Position numbers and translations under genes: made by a program. Positions 33,744 to 44,662 of a DNA stretch of 64,000 bases are shown here, piece after piece; position 1 is the stretch's first letter; the number at the start of each line of letters is the position of its first letter. The notes beneath the pieces were generated by a model that saw only the letters and a list, made by a program, of their open reading frames with translations, was not told where the DNA came from and made no database searches. The stretch covers positions 919,967 through 983,966 of the forward strand of contig NZ_LMRF01000001.1 of NCBI RefSeq assembly GCF_001424755.1, written 5' to 3'. This DNA comes from Marmoricola sp. Leaf446 (GTDB lineage: Bacteria > Actinomycetota > Actinomycetes > Propionibacteriales > Nocardioidaceae).

Positions 33744-33862
33744 GGGGCGACCCTACGGTGCCACGAGGGCCCGAACCGGTCTAAGGTCGCTCGGAGGTGG
33801 CCGCCGGCTCCGTCCAGCGCGTGCCGCCACAACCGACGAGAACTCGAAGGAGCGGTCGACCC

Positions 33863-35035
33863 GTGGACCTGATGGAGTACCAAGCGAAGGAGCTCTTCGC
33901 CAAGCATGGTGTGCCGACCACACTCGGCACGGTCGTCACGACCGCCGAGGAGGCCAAGGCCGCCGCCGAGGAGATCGGTGGCGTCACCGTGATCAAGGCG
34001 CAGGTCAAGGCCGGCGGTCGCGGCAAGGCCGGTGGCGTCAAGATCGCGAAGACGCCGGAGGAGGCCCAGCAGCACGCCGAGGCGATCCTCGCGCTGACCA
34101 TCAAGGACCTGCCGGTCAACCGCGTCCTGGTGACGCCGGCGACCCCGCCGGTGGAGGAGTACTACTTCTCCTTCCTGCTCGACCGGTCCAACCGGTCCTA
34201 CCTGTGCATCGCCTCGGTCGAGGGCGGCGTGGAGATCGAGGAGGTCGCCAAGACCAACCCCGACGCCGTCAAGCAGATCGCGATCGACGCCGGCACCGGC
34301 GTCGACGAGGCCAAGGCCACCGCGATCGTGGACGAGGTCGGCTTCCCGGCCGAGCTGCGCGACCAGGCCATCGCCATGGTGCAGTCGCTGTGGACGGTCT
34401 TCACCGAGGAGGACGCCACCCTGGTGGAGGTCAACCCGCTGGCCCGCCTCGAGGGCGACAAGCTCGAGGCGCTCGACGGCAAGGTCTCGCTCGACGAGAA
34501 CGCCGACTTCCGCCAGGCCGAGCACGAGCAGTTCGAGGACAAGGACGCGGCCGACCCGCTGGAGGCGAAGGCGAAGGCCAAGGGCCTGAACTACGTCAAG
34601 CTCGACGGCTCCGTCGGCATCATCGGCAACGGCGCCGGGCTGGTCATGTCGACCCTCGACGTCGTGGCGTACGCCGGGGAGGCGCACGGCGGCCAGAAGC
34701 CGGCCAACTTCCTCGACATCGGGGGCGGCGCCTCGGCGCAGGTGATGGCCGACGGCCTCGACGTCATCCTCAACGACGAGCAGGTCAAGAGCGTGTTCGT
34801 CAACGTCTTCGGCGGCATCACCTCCTGCGACGCGGTCGCCAACGGCATCGTGAGCGCGCTCGACATCCTGGGCGACGAGGCCAACAAGCCGCTCGTCGTA
34901 CGCCTCGACGGCAACAACGTCGAGGAGGGCCGCCGCATCCTCGCGGAGGCCGACCACCCGCTGGTGGTCATCGAGCAGACCATGGACGGCGCGGCCGACA
35001 AGGCCGCCGAGCTCGCTGCGAAGGCTGGTGCGTGA
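33863..35035 (+). CDS. sucC: Succinyl-CoA synthetase beta subunit (ADP-forming)
   Basis: The beta subunit, with an ATP-grasp domain, couples succinyl-CoA cleavage to nucleotide triphosphate formation in the TCA cycle. The 390-aa protein starts [17 protein letters not shown] at a GTG 10 bp after GAAGGAG; the ATG three codons later is less well placed. ATP-grasp features include [16 protein letters not shown] and EVNPLA, and the C-terminal domain has [13 protein letters not shown] and [11 protein letters not shown]. It is followed 3 bp later by sucD, so both subunits are made from one message. Confidence 0.96.
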   Translation: MDLMEYQAKELFAKHGVPTTLGTVVTTAEEAKAAAEEIGGVTVIKAQVKAGGRGKAGGVKIAKTPEEAQQHAEAILALTIKDLPVNRVLVTPATPPVEEYYFSFLLDRSNRSYLCIASVEGGVEIEEVAKTNPDAVKQIAIDAGTGVDEAKATAIVDEVGFPAELRDQAIAMVQSLWTVFTEEDATLVEVNPLARLEGDKLEALDGKVSLDENADFRQAEHEQFEDKDAADPLEAKAKAKGLNYVKLDGSVGIIGNGAGLVMSTLDVVAYAGEAHGGQKPANFLDIGGGASAQVMADGLDVILNDEQVKSVFVNVFGGITSCDAVANGIVSALDILGDEANKPLVVRLDGNNVEEGRRILAEADHPLVVIEQTMDGAADKAAELAAKAGA

Positions 35036-35038
35036 GAG

Positions 35039-35935
<897 letters not shown>

Positions 35936-35946
35936 CCCACCTCGAC

Positions 35947-35982
35947 GCGAGCCCCCCTCCGCCCCGGCGGTCGGGGGCTCGC
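35947..35982 (+). terminator. Terminator after sucCD
   Basis: GCGAGCCCCC at 35947-35956 pairs perfectly with GGGGGCTCGC at 35973-35982, loop 16 bases. It is placed directly after sucD. No T-run follows, as usual in this genome. Confidence 0.7.
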
Positions 35983-36018
35983 GCGCGTCCGGGGGGTCGT
36001 GGGGCTGCCGTCGCGCGG

Positions 36019-36110
36019 AGACGCGCGGACACAAGTTCTCAGAGCCGTCCGGATCGTCCCGGTCCGTCCCGCGGGTCGCGCGCGCCTGGCGGACTTGTGT
36101 CCGCGCGTCT
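36019..36110. repeat. 18-bp perfect inverted repeat with 56-bp spacer
   Basis: AGACGCGCGGACACAAGT at 36019-36036 is the exact reverse complement of 36093-36110. The 56-bp spacer is GC-rich with no ORF of note. The element sits between the sucCD terminator and the end of kynU, so no gene needs it. The ends-inverted form suggests a small palindromic or non-autonomous mobile element rather than a simple terminator. Confidence 0.65.
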
Positions 36111-36148
36111 ACGAGGCAGCGCCTCCCGGTCGGCACCCGGCGCCGGGT

Positions 36149-37330
36149 TCAGGTGACGGCGTTGCGGGAGGCGTACGCCGGGTCGAGGTGCTCGTCGTGC
36201 TCCAGCACCAGCACCAGCCGCTCCACGGCCGTCTCGACGTCGGCGAGGGTGTTGTAGAGCGGGGCGAAGCCGAACCGGGCGATGTCGGGGTCGCGGAAGT
36301 CGCCGATGACGTCGCGGGCGATCAACGCCTGCACCACGCCGTACGCCGCGGGGTGGCGCAGCGAGACCTGGCTGCCGCGCCGCTCGTGATCGCGCGGGGT
36401 GACCACCTCGACCCGGTTCTGCAGGTGCTCGTCGACCAGGGCGATGAAGCGGTCGGTGAGGGCCAGCGACTGCGCGCGGAGCTCGGCGACGGTGACGTCG
36501 TCGAAGGCCTCCAGCGAGGCCTCGAGGGCCGACAGCGCCAGCACCGGCGGCGTGCCCGACGCGAACGAGCCGACGCCCTCGCGGGGCTCGAAGTCGCGGG
36601 ACATCGCGAACGGGGTGGCGTGGCCCATCCAGCCGGCGATCGGCTGCCGGGCCGCGGCCTGGTGGCGCGGCGCGACCCACAGCCAGGCGGGGGAGCCGGG
36701 GCCGCCGTTGAGGTACTTGTAGGTGCACCCGACGGCGAGGTCGGCGCCGGCCGCGGTCAGGTCGACGGGCACGGCTCCCGCGGAGTGGCACAGGTCCCAC
36801 AGCACCAGGGCGCCGCGCTCCTGGGCCTGCGCGGTGATGCCGGGCAGGTCGAAGAGCGCGCCGGTGCGGAAGTCGACGTGGGTCAGCGAGAGCAGCGCGG
36901 TGTCCTCGTCGACCGAGGCGAGCGGGTCGGCGGGGTCGCACCAGCGCAGCTCGAGGCCCAGCAGCTCGGCCACCGCCGCGGTGACGTAGCCGTCGGTCGG
37001 GAACGTCGTCGGCTCGAGCACGAGCACGCGGCGGTCGGGACGCAGCCGGGCCGCGGCGACGGTGGTCTTGAACAGGCTCACCGTGGTGCTGTCGCCGAGG
37101 TGGAGGTCGGCGGCGTCGACGCCGAGCAGCGGCGCGAGCCGGGCGGCGACCCGCTCGACCAGCTGCATCCAGCCGGCGTCGTTCCACGACCGGATCAGGC
37201 CGCGGCCCCACTCGGCGCGCACCACCTCCGAGAGCCGGTCGGCGACGCCGTGGGGCAGCGCACCGAGGGAGTTGCCGTCGAGGTAGACCAGCCCCTCGGG
37301 CAGGTCGAAGCGGCCGGGCCCGGGGATCAT
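36149..37330 (-). CDS. kynU: Kynureninase
   Basis: A PLP-dependent enzyme that cleaves kynurenine to anthranilate and alanine. The 393-aa protein has YLDGNSLGALP near the start, RSWNDAGWMQL, the phosphate site LGDSTTVSLFK, the Asp region LSLTHVDFRTGALFD with WDLCHSAGAVP, and the PLP lysine in TYKYLNGGPGSPAW, all typical of KynU. The start overlaps the upstream gene's stop by 4 bp. No tryptophan or indoleamine dioxygenase gene is adjacent, so the pathway is split or the enzyme acts on 3-hydroxykynurenine from elsewhere. Confidence 0.95.
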   Translation of the reverse strand: MIPGPGRFDLPEGLVYLDGNSLGALPHGVADRLSEVVRAEWGRGLIRSWNDAGWMQLVERVAARLAPLLGVDAADLHLGDSTTVSLFKTTVAAARLRPDRRVLVLEPTTFPTDGYVTAAVAELLGLELRWCDPADPLASVDEDTALLSLTHVDFRTGALFDLPGITAQAQERGALVLWDLCHSAGAVPVDLTAAGADLAVGCTYKYLNGGPGSPAWLWVAPRHQAAARQPIAGWMGHATPFAMSRDFEPREGVGSFASGTPPVLALSALEASLEAFDDVTVAELRAQSLALTDRFIALVDEHLQNRVEVVTPRDHERRGSQVSLRHPAAYGVVQALIARDVIGDFRDPDIARFGFAPLYNTLADVETAVERLVLVLEHDEHLDPAYASRNAVT

Positions 37331-38691
37331 CGTCGGGGTCCGGTCAGCCCGAAGAGCCGGTCGCGGGCCCGGACGACGAGCGCCTCGAAGGTGGCGGCGT
37401 CGACGTCGGCGCGGGCCACCGGCGTCAGCAGCACCTGCGTCACCCAGCGGCCCACCCGCGCGACCCCCATCCAGTAGCCGACGCTCGTGTCCTCGCGGAC
37501 CTCGCTGTCCAGGCGCCACGAGGAGGAGACCGAGTCGCGGGGGCCGGGCCGGTCGACCTGCGCCGCGCTGACGGACGCCGACAGGTCGTCCTTCTCGCAC
37601 CGCGCCATCGCCGCCTCGACCCGGTCGACGAGGCGCTGGGCGCGCGCCACGGTCGGGAACCGGCCGTAGGTCTGGCTGACGCCGAACCGCTCGTCGACCC
37701 GCGCGCCGGGCACCAGGAAGGTGCGGGTGCGGGCCCGCGGGGCTCCGGAGCGGACGAAGTCGGCCTGGTCGCAGGTGGTGGCCGAGGGGTTGGGGCGGGC
37801 GGGCACCGGGCGGGTGCCGACCCACGGCCGGTTGATGCTGCCGACCACCGGCAGGTCGGCCGCGGCGAGGGTGCCGAGCGCCTCGCCCGAGCGCGGCGGC
37901 AGCACCGGCGTCGCCCGCACCTCGCCGGGGCAGTCCCCGGCGGGGTCGGTCTCGCACAGCCCGGTGACGGCCGTGGTGAGCACCCGCGCGGCCGCGTCGT
38001 TGGCGACCGCGTCGCCGCCGCGGGTCATGGCGACGGTCGAGACCGTCAGCGCCCCCGTGCGGACCACGCCGACCACGAAGGTCCGGGTCAGCGCCGGGCG
38101 GCGGGCGTCGGGCAGCCGGAGCCGCAGCAGCTGCGCCTCGTCGCCGAGCCCGTCGAGGCGGTAGGTGCCCTGCAGCTGCAGCCGGGCGACCCGGCACCCG
38201 GCGAACCACCCCAGCGTCGTGTTGTACGCCGCCTCGGCGGCCTGCGCGCTCGCGGAGATCTCGACCGTCTGCAGCAGCGTCCGCCGCGGGGCGTTGGTGG
38301 TGGCGAAGCTGCGGACGAAGGTGCCCTCGCCCTCGGGGTCGGCGAAGCGGCTCTCCTGGCACACCGTGTTGATGCCGGTGCCGCCGGTGTTGTCGGTGGT
38401 GCCGACCAGGCGCCAGCGCTGGCGCGGGGCGGCCTGCTGCGCGTCGGTCACCCCGAGCAGCGTGGCCACCGTGACGGGACGGGGTGCGGGCGAGGCGCTC
38501 GGCGACCCGCCCTCCACGGCCTCGACGGCCGCGTCGAGGCCGCCGTCGCGACGCACGAGCAGCGTGACGACCACGGCGAGCACCACCAGCACCACGAGCA
38601 GCGCCACCCAGGCGCGCCGTCCGCCGGGCAGGCGACGACCGCGGGAGGTGCCCGCGGCGTCCTCGCGCGGGGCCTGCGAAGTGGGGCGCAC
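37327..38691 (-). CDS. Membrane-anchored sensor-domain-like protein
   Basis: A 454-aa protein with one N-terminal membrane helix (RRAWVALLVVLVVLAVVVTL, about residues 26-48) and a large extracytoplasmic region made of two similar halves (about 75-255 and 270-450), each with a pair of cysteines and an LVxxV/VARA-type helix. The layout recalls PknH-type extracellular sensor domains of actinobacteria, without the kinase. It overlaps kynU by 4 bp (ATGA), so the two are coupled, an unexpected partnership. The GTG start is weakly supported. Confidence 0.6.
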   Translation of the reverse strand: MRPTSQAPREDAAGTSRGRRLPGGRRAWVALLVVLVVLAVVVTLLVRRDGGLDAAVEAVEGGSPSASPAPRPVTVATLLGVTDAQQAAPRQRWRLVGTTDNTGGTGINTVCQESRFADPEGEGTFVRSFATTNAPRRTLLQTVEISASAQAAEAAYNTTLGWFAGCRVARLQLQGTYRLDGLGDEAQLLRLRLPDARRPALTRTFVVGVVRTGALTVSTVAMTRGGDAVANDAAARVLTTAVTGLCETDPAGDCPGEVRATPVLPPRSGEALGTLAAADLPVVGSINRPWVGTRPVPARPNPSATTCDQADFVRSGAPRARTRTFLVPGARVDERFGVSQTYGRFPTVARAQRLVDRVEAAMARCEKDDLSASVSAAQVDRPGPRDSVSSSWRLDSEVREDTSVGYWMGVARVGRWVTQVLLTPVARADVDAATFEALVVRARDRLFGLTGPRR

Positions 38692-38745
38692 GAGGGAGCA
38701 GGCTACCCGCGTGGCGGGACCACCTCGCGTCCGCTTCGGTTCAAG

Positions 38746-40047
38746 ATGGTGGCGATGACCGACCTGCTGAGCCGCCCGCCCCACCTCGACCCCGACGACC
38801 CCCGTCGTCGGGACGGTCGCGGGCGGCGTCGCGGCGGTGCGGCGTCGCGCGCCGTGGCCTCGGTCCTGGCCGGGCTCCGGGGCGAGCAGGAGCGCACCCT
38901 GGCCGGCGCCGCTGCGCTGGCCGCCGCCGGTGCCGTCGCCGCGGGGCTGCTCGGGCTGATGGCGGTGGCGCTGGTCGGCTGGTACCTCGCCGACGGTGGC
39001 GCCCACGGCTCCACCCGTGACGCGCTGCGCGTCGGCGCCGACCTGTGGCTGGTCGGCCACGGCTCCGGCGTCAGCCTCGGCGGCGTCCCGGTCGGGCTGG
39101 TCCCGCTGGCCCTGCCGGTCGGTCTGGGGTGGCTGGCCCACCGGCTGGCCGTCCGGGCCGGTCGCACCGCCCGGCCCGCCGACGACGACCGCACGGTCGT
39201 GCAGGCGGCCGTCACCTTCACCGGCGTCTACCTCGTGCTCGCCGTGCTGACCTGCGTGCTGGCCGGCACCGACGACGTCAGCCCCGGCCTGGGCCGCACC
39301 GTCCTCGGGGCACTGCTGCTGCCCGGCGTGCTCGGCACCCTCGGCCTGGTCCGGGGGACCGGCCGGCTGGGCGCCTGGCGCGACCTGGTGCCCGGGTGGG
39401 TCCGCTCGGTGGTCCACGGCGCCACGACCGCCGTCGTGCTGCTGCTCGGTGCCGCCGCCGCGCTCGCCCTGGTCGCGGTGCTGCTCGGCACCAACGACGC
39501 GATGGCGGTGCTGGCCGGGCTGCGCCTGTCCGGCGGCGACTACGCGGCGTACGCCGTGGCGACCGCGCTGCTGCTGCCCAACGCGGTGCTGTGGGCGGCC
39601 GCCTACCTCGTCGGCCCCGGCTTCTCGGTCGGCGTCGGCACCACCGTCTCCCCGGGCGTGGTCAGCCTCGGTCCCGTCCCCGCCTTCCCGCTGCTCAGCG
39701 CGCTGCCCGACGCCGGTCCCACCCCGTCGTGGCTGATGGGCGTCCTGGTCGTCCCCGTCGTGGTGGCGGCCGTCGGGGCCCGGCGGGCCCAGCTGGCCTA
39801 CGGCGTCACGGCGTACGACTCCTCGGCGCTGCGCGGCTTCGGCTCCGGCGTGCTCGCGGGCGTGCTGACGGCGCTGCTCACCGGGCTGGCCGGCGGGTCG
39901 CTCGGCACCGGCCGGCTGGCCCACGTCGGACCCTCGGTCCTCGAGGTCGGGGCGGCCGCCGTGGCCGCGATGGGGCTGGCCGGGCTGCTCGCCGGGCTGG
40001 CCACCGCCTGGTGGCAGCGCCGCTCGTCGGAGCCGGTCGAGCACTGA
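38746..40047 (+). CDS. DUF6350 family membrane protein (PerM-like)
   Basis: A 433-aa protein with an Arg-rich cytoplasmic start and about nine to ten membrane helices, ending in a short cytoplasmic tail. Length, helix pattern and position just before purN match the actinobacterial DUF6350 family, named for the mycobacterial cell-division protein PerM. In mycobacteria PerM supports division under low magnesium; the same role here is inference. An in-frame ATG at 38755 is an alternative start. purN begins 7 bp after the stop. Confidence 0.8.
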   Translation: MVAMTDLLSRPPHLDPDDPRRRDGRGRRRGGAASRAVASVLAGLRGEQERTLAGAAALAAAGAVAAGLLGLMAVALVGWYLADGGAHGSTRDALRVGADLWLVGHGSGVSLGGVPVGLVPLALPVGLGWLAHRLAVRAGRTARPADDDRTVVQAAVTFTGVYLVLAVLTCVLAGTDDVSPGLGRTVLGALLLPGVLGTLGLVRGTGRLGAWRDLVPGWVRSVVHGATTAVVLLLGAAAALALVAVLLGTNDAMAVLAGLRLSGGDYAAYAVATALLLPNAVLWAAAYLVGPGFSVGVGTTVSPGVVSLGPVPAFPLLSALPDAGPTPSWLMGVLVVPVVVAAVGARRAQLAYGVTAYDSSALRGFGSGVLAGVLTALLTGLAGGSLGTGRLAHVGPSVLEVGAAAVAAMGLAGLLAGLATAWWQRRSSEPVEH

Positions 40048-40054
40048 GTAGCCT

Positions 40055-40681
40055 GTGGCGGTGCTGCCCGCCGCCGAACGCCGACTCGTCGTGCTCGTCT
40101 CCGGCGGCGGCACCAACCTGCAGGCCCTGATCGACGCCGGCACCGACCCGTCGTACGGCGCCCGCGTGGTCGCCGTCGGGGCCGATCGCGACGACATCGA
40201 GGGACTGGCCCGCGCCGAGCGCCACGGGCTTCCCGGCTTCGTCCACCGGCTGCGCGACGCCCCCACCCGCGAGGCCTGGGACGCCGGCCTGGCCGACGCC
40301 GTCGCCGCCCACGAGCCCGACCTGGTCGTGCTGGCCGGCTTCATGAAGCTCGTCGGCCCGGCCTTCCTGGCCCGCTTCCCCGGCGCCGTGGTCAACACCC
40401 ACCCGGCGCTGTGCCCGAGCTTCCCCGGCACCACCGGACCGGCCGACGCCCTGGCGTACGGCGTCAAGGTCACCGGCGCGACGCTCTTCGTCGTCGACGA
40501 CGGGGTCGACACCGGCCCGATCGTCGCGCAGAGCGTGGTGCCGGTCGAGGACGACGACGACGTCGACTCACTCCACGAACGCATCAAGGTCGCCGAGCGG
40601 GCCATGCTCGTCGACGCCGTGGGCCGCCTGGCCCGCGAGGGCTACACCATCACCGACAGGAAGGTGCGGATCGGCGCATGA
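40055..40681 (+). CDS. purN: Phosphoribosylglycinamide formyltransferase
   Basis: PurN transfers formyl from 10-formyl-tetrahydrofolate to GAR in purine synthesis. The 208-aa protein has [14 protein letters not shown] (substrate phosphate site) and the catalytic triad: Asn114 and His116 in VVNTHPAL and Asp152 in GVDTGPI. The segment [20 protein letters not shown] is the expected folate-loop region. It overlaps purH by 4 bp (ATGA), forming a purN-purH-folD unit. Confidence 0.96.
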   Translation: MAVLPAAERRLVVLVSGGGTNLQALIDAGTDPSYGARVVAVGADRDDIEGLARAERHGLPGFVHRLRDAPTREAWDAGLADAVAAHEPDLVVLAGFMKLVGPAFLARFPGAVVNTHPALCPSFPGTTGPADALAYGVKVTGATLFVVDDGVDTGPIVAQSVVPVEDDDDVDSLHERIKVAERAMLVDAVGRLAREGYTITDRKVRIGA

Positions 40682-42252
40682 CCGAGAGCACGCTGCCCCA
40701 GGACCGGATCGCGCTGAAGCGGGCGCTGGTCTCCGTCTACGACAAGTCCGGGCTCGAGGAGCTCGTCCGCGGCCTGCACGACGCCGGCGTCGAGCTGGTC
40801 TCGACCGGCGGCTCGGCCCGGCTGATCTCCGAGCTGGGCCTGCCCGTGACCAAGGTGGAGGACCTCACCGGCTTCCCCGAGTGCCTCGACGGACGCGTCA
40901 AGACGCTGCACCCCAAGGTCCACGCCGGCATCCTGGCCGACCGGCGGCTGCCGGCCCACGTCAGCCAGCTCGACGAGCTGGGCGTGGAGCCGTTCGACCT
41001 CGTCGTGTCCAACCTCTACCCCTTCACCGCGACCGTCGCCTCGGGCGCCTCTCCCGACGAGTGCGTGGAGCAGATCGACATCGGCGGGCCCTCGATGGTG
41101 CGCGCCGCGGCGAAGAACCACCCCTCGGTCGCCATCGTCACCTCGCCCGACCGCTACGCCGACGTGCTCGCGGCCGCGGCCGCCGGCGGGTTCACCTACG
41201 ACGAGCGCAAGCGCCTCGCCGCCGAGGCGTTCGTGCACACCGCCTCCTACGACGTCGCCGTGGCGAGCTGGATGGGCTCGGTGCTCACCGACACCTCCGA
41301 CGGCGCCGGGTTCCCGGCCTGGGTCGGCGGCACCTGGGAGCGCGAGTCGGTCCTGCGGTACGGCGAGAACCCCCACCAGGCGGCGTCGATCTACCGCAAC
41401 GACGTCGCCCCCGGGCTGGCGCAGGCCGAGCAGCTGCACGGCAAGGAGATGTCCTACAACAACTACGTCGACGCCGACGCGGCCCGCCGGGCGGCGTACG
41501 ACTTCGACGAGCCGGCCGTGGCGATCATCAAGCACGCCAACCCCTGCGGCATCGCCGTGGGGGCCGACGTCGCCGAGGCCCACCGCCGCGCCCACGAGTG
41601 CGACCCGGTCTCCGCCTTCGGCGGCGTCATCGCCGTCAACCGGCCGGTCTCGGTCGCGATGGCCGAGCAGGTGGCCGAGGTCTTCACCGAGGTCGTCGTG
41701 GCCCCGGGCTACGACGACGGCGCCGTCGAGGTGCTCACACGCAAGAAGAACGTCCGGCTGCTAGTCGCCGAGCCCGCCGAGCGCGGCGGCGTCGAGATGC
41801 GCCCGATCTCCGGTGGCCTGCTGGTGCAGCAGCGCGACGCGGTCGACGCCGACGGCGACGACCCGGCGTCGTGGACGCTGGCCACGGGAGAGGCCGCCTC
41901 CGAGGCGGTGCTCGCCGACCTCGCCTTCGCCTGGAAGGCGTGCCGCGCGGCCAAGTCCAACGCCATCCTGCTCGCCAAGGACGGCGCCTCGGTCGGCATC
42001 GGCATGGGCCAGGTCAACCGGGTCGACTCCTGCCGGCTGGCCGTGGACCGTGCGGGGGAGCGGGCCGCCGGCTCGGTCGCCGCGTCGGACGCGTTCTTCC
42101 CCTTCGAGGACGGTCCGCAGATCCTCATCGACGCGGGCGTGACCGCGATCGTGCAGCCCGGCGGGTCGATGCGCGACGCGCTGACGATCGAGGCGGCGAA
42201 GGCGGCGGGCGTGACGATGTACTTCACCGGCACCCGTCACTTCGCTCACTGA
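40678..42252 (+). CDS. purH: Bifunctional AICAR formyltransferase/IMP cyclohydrolase
   Basis: PurH catalyses the last two steps of IMP synthesis. The 524-aa protein has an N-terminal MGS-like cyclohydrolase domain ([30 protein letters not shown]) and a C-terminal AICAR transformylase domain ([25 protein letters not shown] with the catalytic Lys-His, [19 protein letters not shown]). Length is normal. Start overlaps the purN stop. folD follows 44 bp later and supplies the formyl-folate cofactor. Confidence 0.97.
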   Translation: MTESTLPQDRIALKRALVSVYDKSGLEELVRGLHDAGVELVSTGGSARLISELGLPVTKVEDLTGFPECLDGRVKTLHPKVHAGILADRRLPAHVSQLDELGVEPFDLVVSNLYPFTATVASGASPDECVEQIDIGGPSMVRAAAKNHPSVAIVTSPDRYADVLAAAAAGGFTYDERKRLAAEAFVHTASYDVAVASWMGSVLTDTSDGAGFPAWVGGTWERESVLRYGENPHQAASIYRNDVAPGLAQAEQLHGKEMSYNNYVDADAARRAAYDFDEPAVAIIKHANPCGIAVGADVAEAHRRAHECDPVSAFGGVIAVNRPVSVAMAEQVAEVFTEVVVAPGYDDGAVEVLTRKKNVRLLVAEPAERGGVEMRPISGGLLVQQRDAVDADGDDPASWTLATGEAASEAVLADLAFAWKACRAAKSNAILLAKDGASVGIGMGQVNRVDSCRLAVDRAGERAAGSVAASDAFFPFEDGPQILIDAGVTAIVQPGGSMRDALTIEAAKAAGVTMYFTGTRHFAH

Positions 42253-42296
42253 GCGCCTGTCACGAGGCCGGCACGACCGATGAAAGGATGCGGCAC

Positions 42297-43154
42297 GTGA
42301 CTGCACAGAAGCTGGACGGCACCGCGACGGCCAAGGCCATCAAGTCCGAGCTCACCGAGCGCGTCGCCGCGCTGCGGGAGCGGGGGGTCGTCCCGGGCCT
42401 CGGCACGGTGCTCGTGGGCGACGACCCCGGGTCGCGGTGGTACGTCAACGGCAAGCACAAGGACTGCGCCGAGGTCGGCATCGCCTCGTTGCGCGAGGAC
42501 CTGCCGGCGACGGCGACGCAGGAGGAGGTGCTGGCCGCCGTACGCCGCCTCAACGAGGACCCCGCCTGCACCGGCTACATCGTGCAGCTGCCGCTGCCGA
42601 GGGGCATCGACGAGAACGCCGTGCTGGGGGCCATCGACCCGGCCAAGGACGCCGACGGCCTGCACCCGACCAGCCTCGGCTGGCTGGTGCTGGGCGAGGA
42701 GGCGCCGCTGCCGTGCACGCCGTACGGCATCGTGGAGCTGCTGCGTCGCCACGGCGTCGACATCGCCGGGGCCGAGGTCGTCGTGGTGGGCCGCGGCGTC
42801 ACCGTCGGACGCCCGCTCGGCCTGCTGCTGACCCGACGCTCGGAGAACGCCACCGTCACGCTGTGCCACACCGGCACCCGCGACCTCGCCGCCCACACCC
42901 GCGACGCCGACATCGTCGTCGCCGCGGCCGGGGTGCCGGGCATCATCACCGCCGACATGGTCCGCGAGGGCGCGGCCGTGCTCGACGTCGGTGTCTCCCG
43001 GGTCGACGGCAAGCTCGCCGGTGACGTGGCCGAGGACGTCTGGGACGTTGCCGGCTGGGTCTCGCCGAACCCCGGGGGAGTGGGCCCGATGACCCGCGCG
43101 ATGCTGCTGTCCAACGTGGTGGGCCTGGCCGAGCAGGCCGCGGCTCCCGCCTGA
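42297..43154 (+). CDS. folD: Methylenetetrahydrofolate dehydrogenase/cyclohydrolase
   Basis: FolD interconverts 5,10-methylene-, methenyl- and 10-formyl-tetrahydrofolate. The 285-aa protein has the catalytic Lys in [34 protein letters not shown] and the Rossmann segment [17 protein letters not shown], plus TPGGVGPMT-like [15 protein letters not shown] at the end. The GTG at 42297 has AAAGGA upstream; an ATG at 42288 is possible but sits too close to that site. It lies in the purN-purH-folD unit, matching its supply role. Confidence 0.96.
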   Translation: MTAQKLDGTATAKAIKSELTERVAALRERGVVPGLGTVLVGDDPGSRWYVNGKHKDCAEVGIASLREDLPATATQEEVLAAVRRLNEDPACTGYIVQLPLPRGIDENAVLGAIDPAKDADGLHPTSLGWLVLGEEAPLPCTPYGIVELLRRHGVDIAGAEVVVVGRGVTVGRPLGLLLTRRSENATVTLCHTGTRDLAAHTRDADIVVAAAGVPGIITADMVREGAAVLDVGVSRVDGKLAGDVAEDVWDVAGWVSPNPGGVGPMTRAMLLSNVVGLAEQAAAPA

Positions 43155-43156
43155 CC

Positions 43157-43468
43157 GTGACCGCGCCGACCCCGCCGCCGCCCGCTCCCCGTCGGCGTCC
43201 CTCGACCCTCGGGGGGCTCGTCTACCTGCTGGTGGTGGCGGCCGCCGGGGTCGGGCTGCTGGTGGTGGCGCTGGGACCGTGGCGCCGGGGCGTGACGCTC
43301 ATCGGCGTCGCCCTGCTGGTCGGCGCCGTGATGCGGACCCTGCTGCCGGAGAACGAGGCCGGCATGCTGCGCGTGCGCCGCAGCCGCTGGATCGACCTGG
43401 TGATGCTGGCCGGGGTGGGCGCGGCGCTGATCGTGCTGGCCGTGGTGATCCCCGACCAACCCGGGTGA
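43157..43468 (+). CDS. DUF3017 domain membrane protein
   Basis: A 103-aa protein with a proline-rich start and three predicted membrane helices (LGGLVYLLVVAAAGVGLLVV, VTLIGVALLVGAVMRTLL, IDLVMLAGVGAALIVLAVV). Size, the RTLLPENEAGMLRVR segment and position right after folD match DUF3017, which is regularly adjacent to folD in actinobacteria. Function is unknown. It ends 1 bp before the nucleoside hydrolase gene on the opposite strand. Confidence 0.85.
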   Translation: MTAPTPPPPAPRRRPSTLGGLVYLLVVAAAGVGLLVVALGPWRRGVTLIGVALLVGAVMRTLLPENEAGMLRVRRSRWIDLVMLAGVGAALIVLAVVIPDQPG

Positions 43469-43469
43469 C

Positions 43470-44450
43470 TCAGGACCGGCCCGAGACCGTCCCGTGCCAG
43501 AGCCGGGCGTAGCGCTCGCCGTCGACTCCGAGCGCGACGTCGACGTTCGCCGGCGCCTGTCCGTGCGGGTCGTGGGCGAGGTCGCCCGACCAGTCGCGCC
43601 GGTCCACGATGGTGCGGCCGCGCGACCAGGTGCCGGCCAGCTCGACCCGGATCGGCAACCGCCGGCTCGTCAGGCCCTCGGGGTCGATGACGGCGCACAC
43701 CGCGCCCGCGTCGCCGATCGTGGCCGACGGGCGCTCGAACCGGTCGCACTGGAAGACGACCAGCTCGCCGGCCAGCCCGGCCGGGCCGCCGAGCGCGGCC
43801 AGCGCCTCGCCCTGCTCACGGGTGACCTGGGGGCCGTAGAACACGTCGAGCCCGTACATCGCCACCTCGATGCCGAGGTCGGTCGCGGCGTCGAGCACGA
43901 CGGCCGCCGCCTCGGGGTCGTGGAAGACGTTGAACTCCGCCGACGCGGTCGCGTTGCCGACCTCGGCGGCCCCGCCCATGAACACGATCCGCTCCAGCCC
44001 CGCCGCGACGGCCGGGTGGGTGCGCAGCAGCAGCGCCACGTTGGTCAGCGGTGCCAGTGGGACCAGCGTGACCGGCTCCCCGCGCTCGGCGGCGTCGAGC
44101 AGCACGTCGCGGAGCAGCTCGACCGCGTGCCGGGGGTCCGGCTGCCGGGTCGAGCGAGCGCGCCCGAGGTCGCCCATCCCGTCCTGGCCGTGCACGTGCC
44201 GGGCGTCGCCGGGCGGCTCGAGCAGCGGCAGCGCGGCCCCGGCGGCCACGGGCACGTCCTGGCGTTCGCAGACGTCGAGCACGGTCAGGGTGTTGGCCAC
44301 GACGTCGGCCAGCGGGGCGTTGCCGCCGACGCAGGTGACGGCCCGGAGGTCCAGCGCCGGGTGCAGCGCGGCCAGCAGCAGGGCACAGGCGTCGTCGACC
44401 CCGGTGTCCACGTCGAGAACGACCGGCGTGCGGCGTACGGGCTGGGTCAC
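43470..44450 (-). CDS. Nucleoside hydrolase (IunH/RihC family)
   Basis: A 326-aa nucleoside N-ribohydrolase that releases the base from ribonucleosides. The calcium-binding DVDTGVDDA cluster is at the N-terminus, followed by VGGNAPL, LVPLAPLTNVA, and FMGGAAEVGNATASAEFNV in the active-site region; the DAGAVCAVIDP segment carries the later Asp. Purine salvage is a sensible partner to the adjacent de novo purine genes, though it is on the other strand. Substrate preference cannot be read. Confidence 0.92.
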   Translation of the reverse strand: MTQPVRRTPVVLDVDTGVDDACALLLAALHPALDLRAVTCVGGNAPLADVVANTLTVLDVCERQDVPVAAGAALPLLEPPGDARHVHGQDGMGDLGRARSTRQPDPRHAVELLRDVLLDAAERGEPVTLVPLAPLTNVALLLRTHPAVAAGLERIVFMGGAAEVGNATASAEFNVFHDPEAAAVVLDAATDLGIEVAMYGLDVFYGPQVTREQGEALAALGGPAGLAGELVVFQCDRFERPSATIGDAGAVCAVIDPEGLTSRRLPIRVELAGTWSRGRTIVDRRDWSGDLAHDPHGQAPANVDVALGVDGERYARLWHGTVSGRS

Positions 44451-44618
44451 GGCGTCGCTCGCTTCCCGTGGGTTGCTGGTGCTTCCCGGGTGATGTTCCG
44501 GCCGGGGTGTGTGGGTTTCACAGGGGACCCTGTGGAACTGGCGAGTGGCCGTCGTACGCCCGACCCACCCGCCGGGAGCCAGACCCAGACAGCAGGACCA
44601 CGGCCCCGGAGCAGCGAC

Positions 44619-44644
44619 GGTCCCCCGGGTGGACCCGGGAGACC
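44619..44644 (-). terminator. Hairpin downstream of mdh
   Basis: GGTCCCCCGGGT and ACCCGGGAGACC form a 12-bp stem with one mismatch and a 2-base loop, 19 bp beyond the mdh stop. The remaining gap to the nucleoside hydrolase start (44451-44618) shows only GC-rich sequence with no gene. Confidence 0.5.
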
Positions 44645-44662
44645 GCCGCGACAGGTGGAGGC

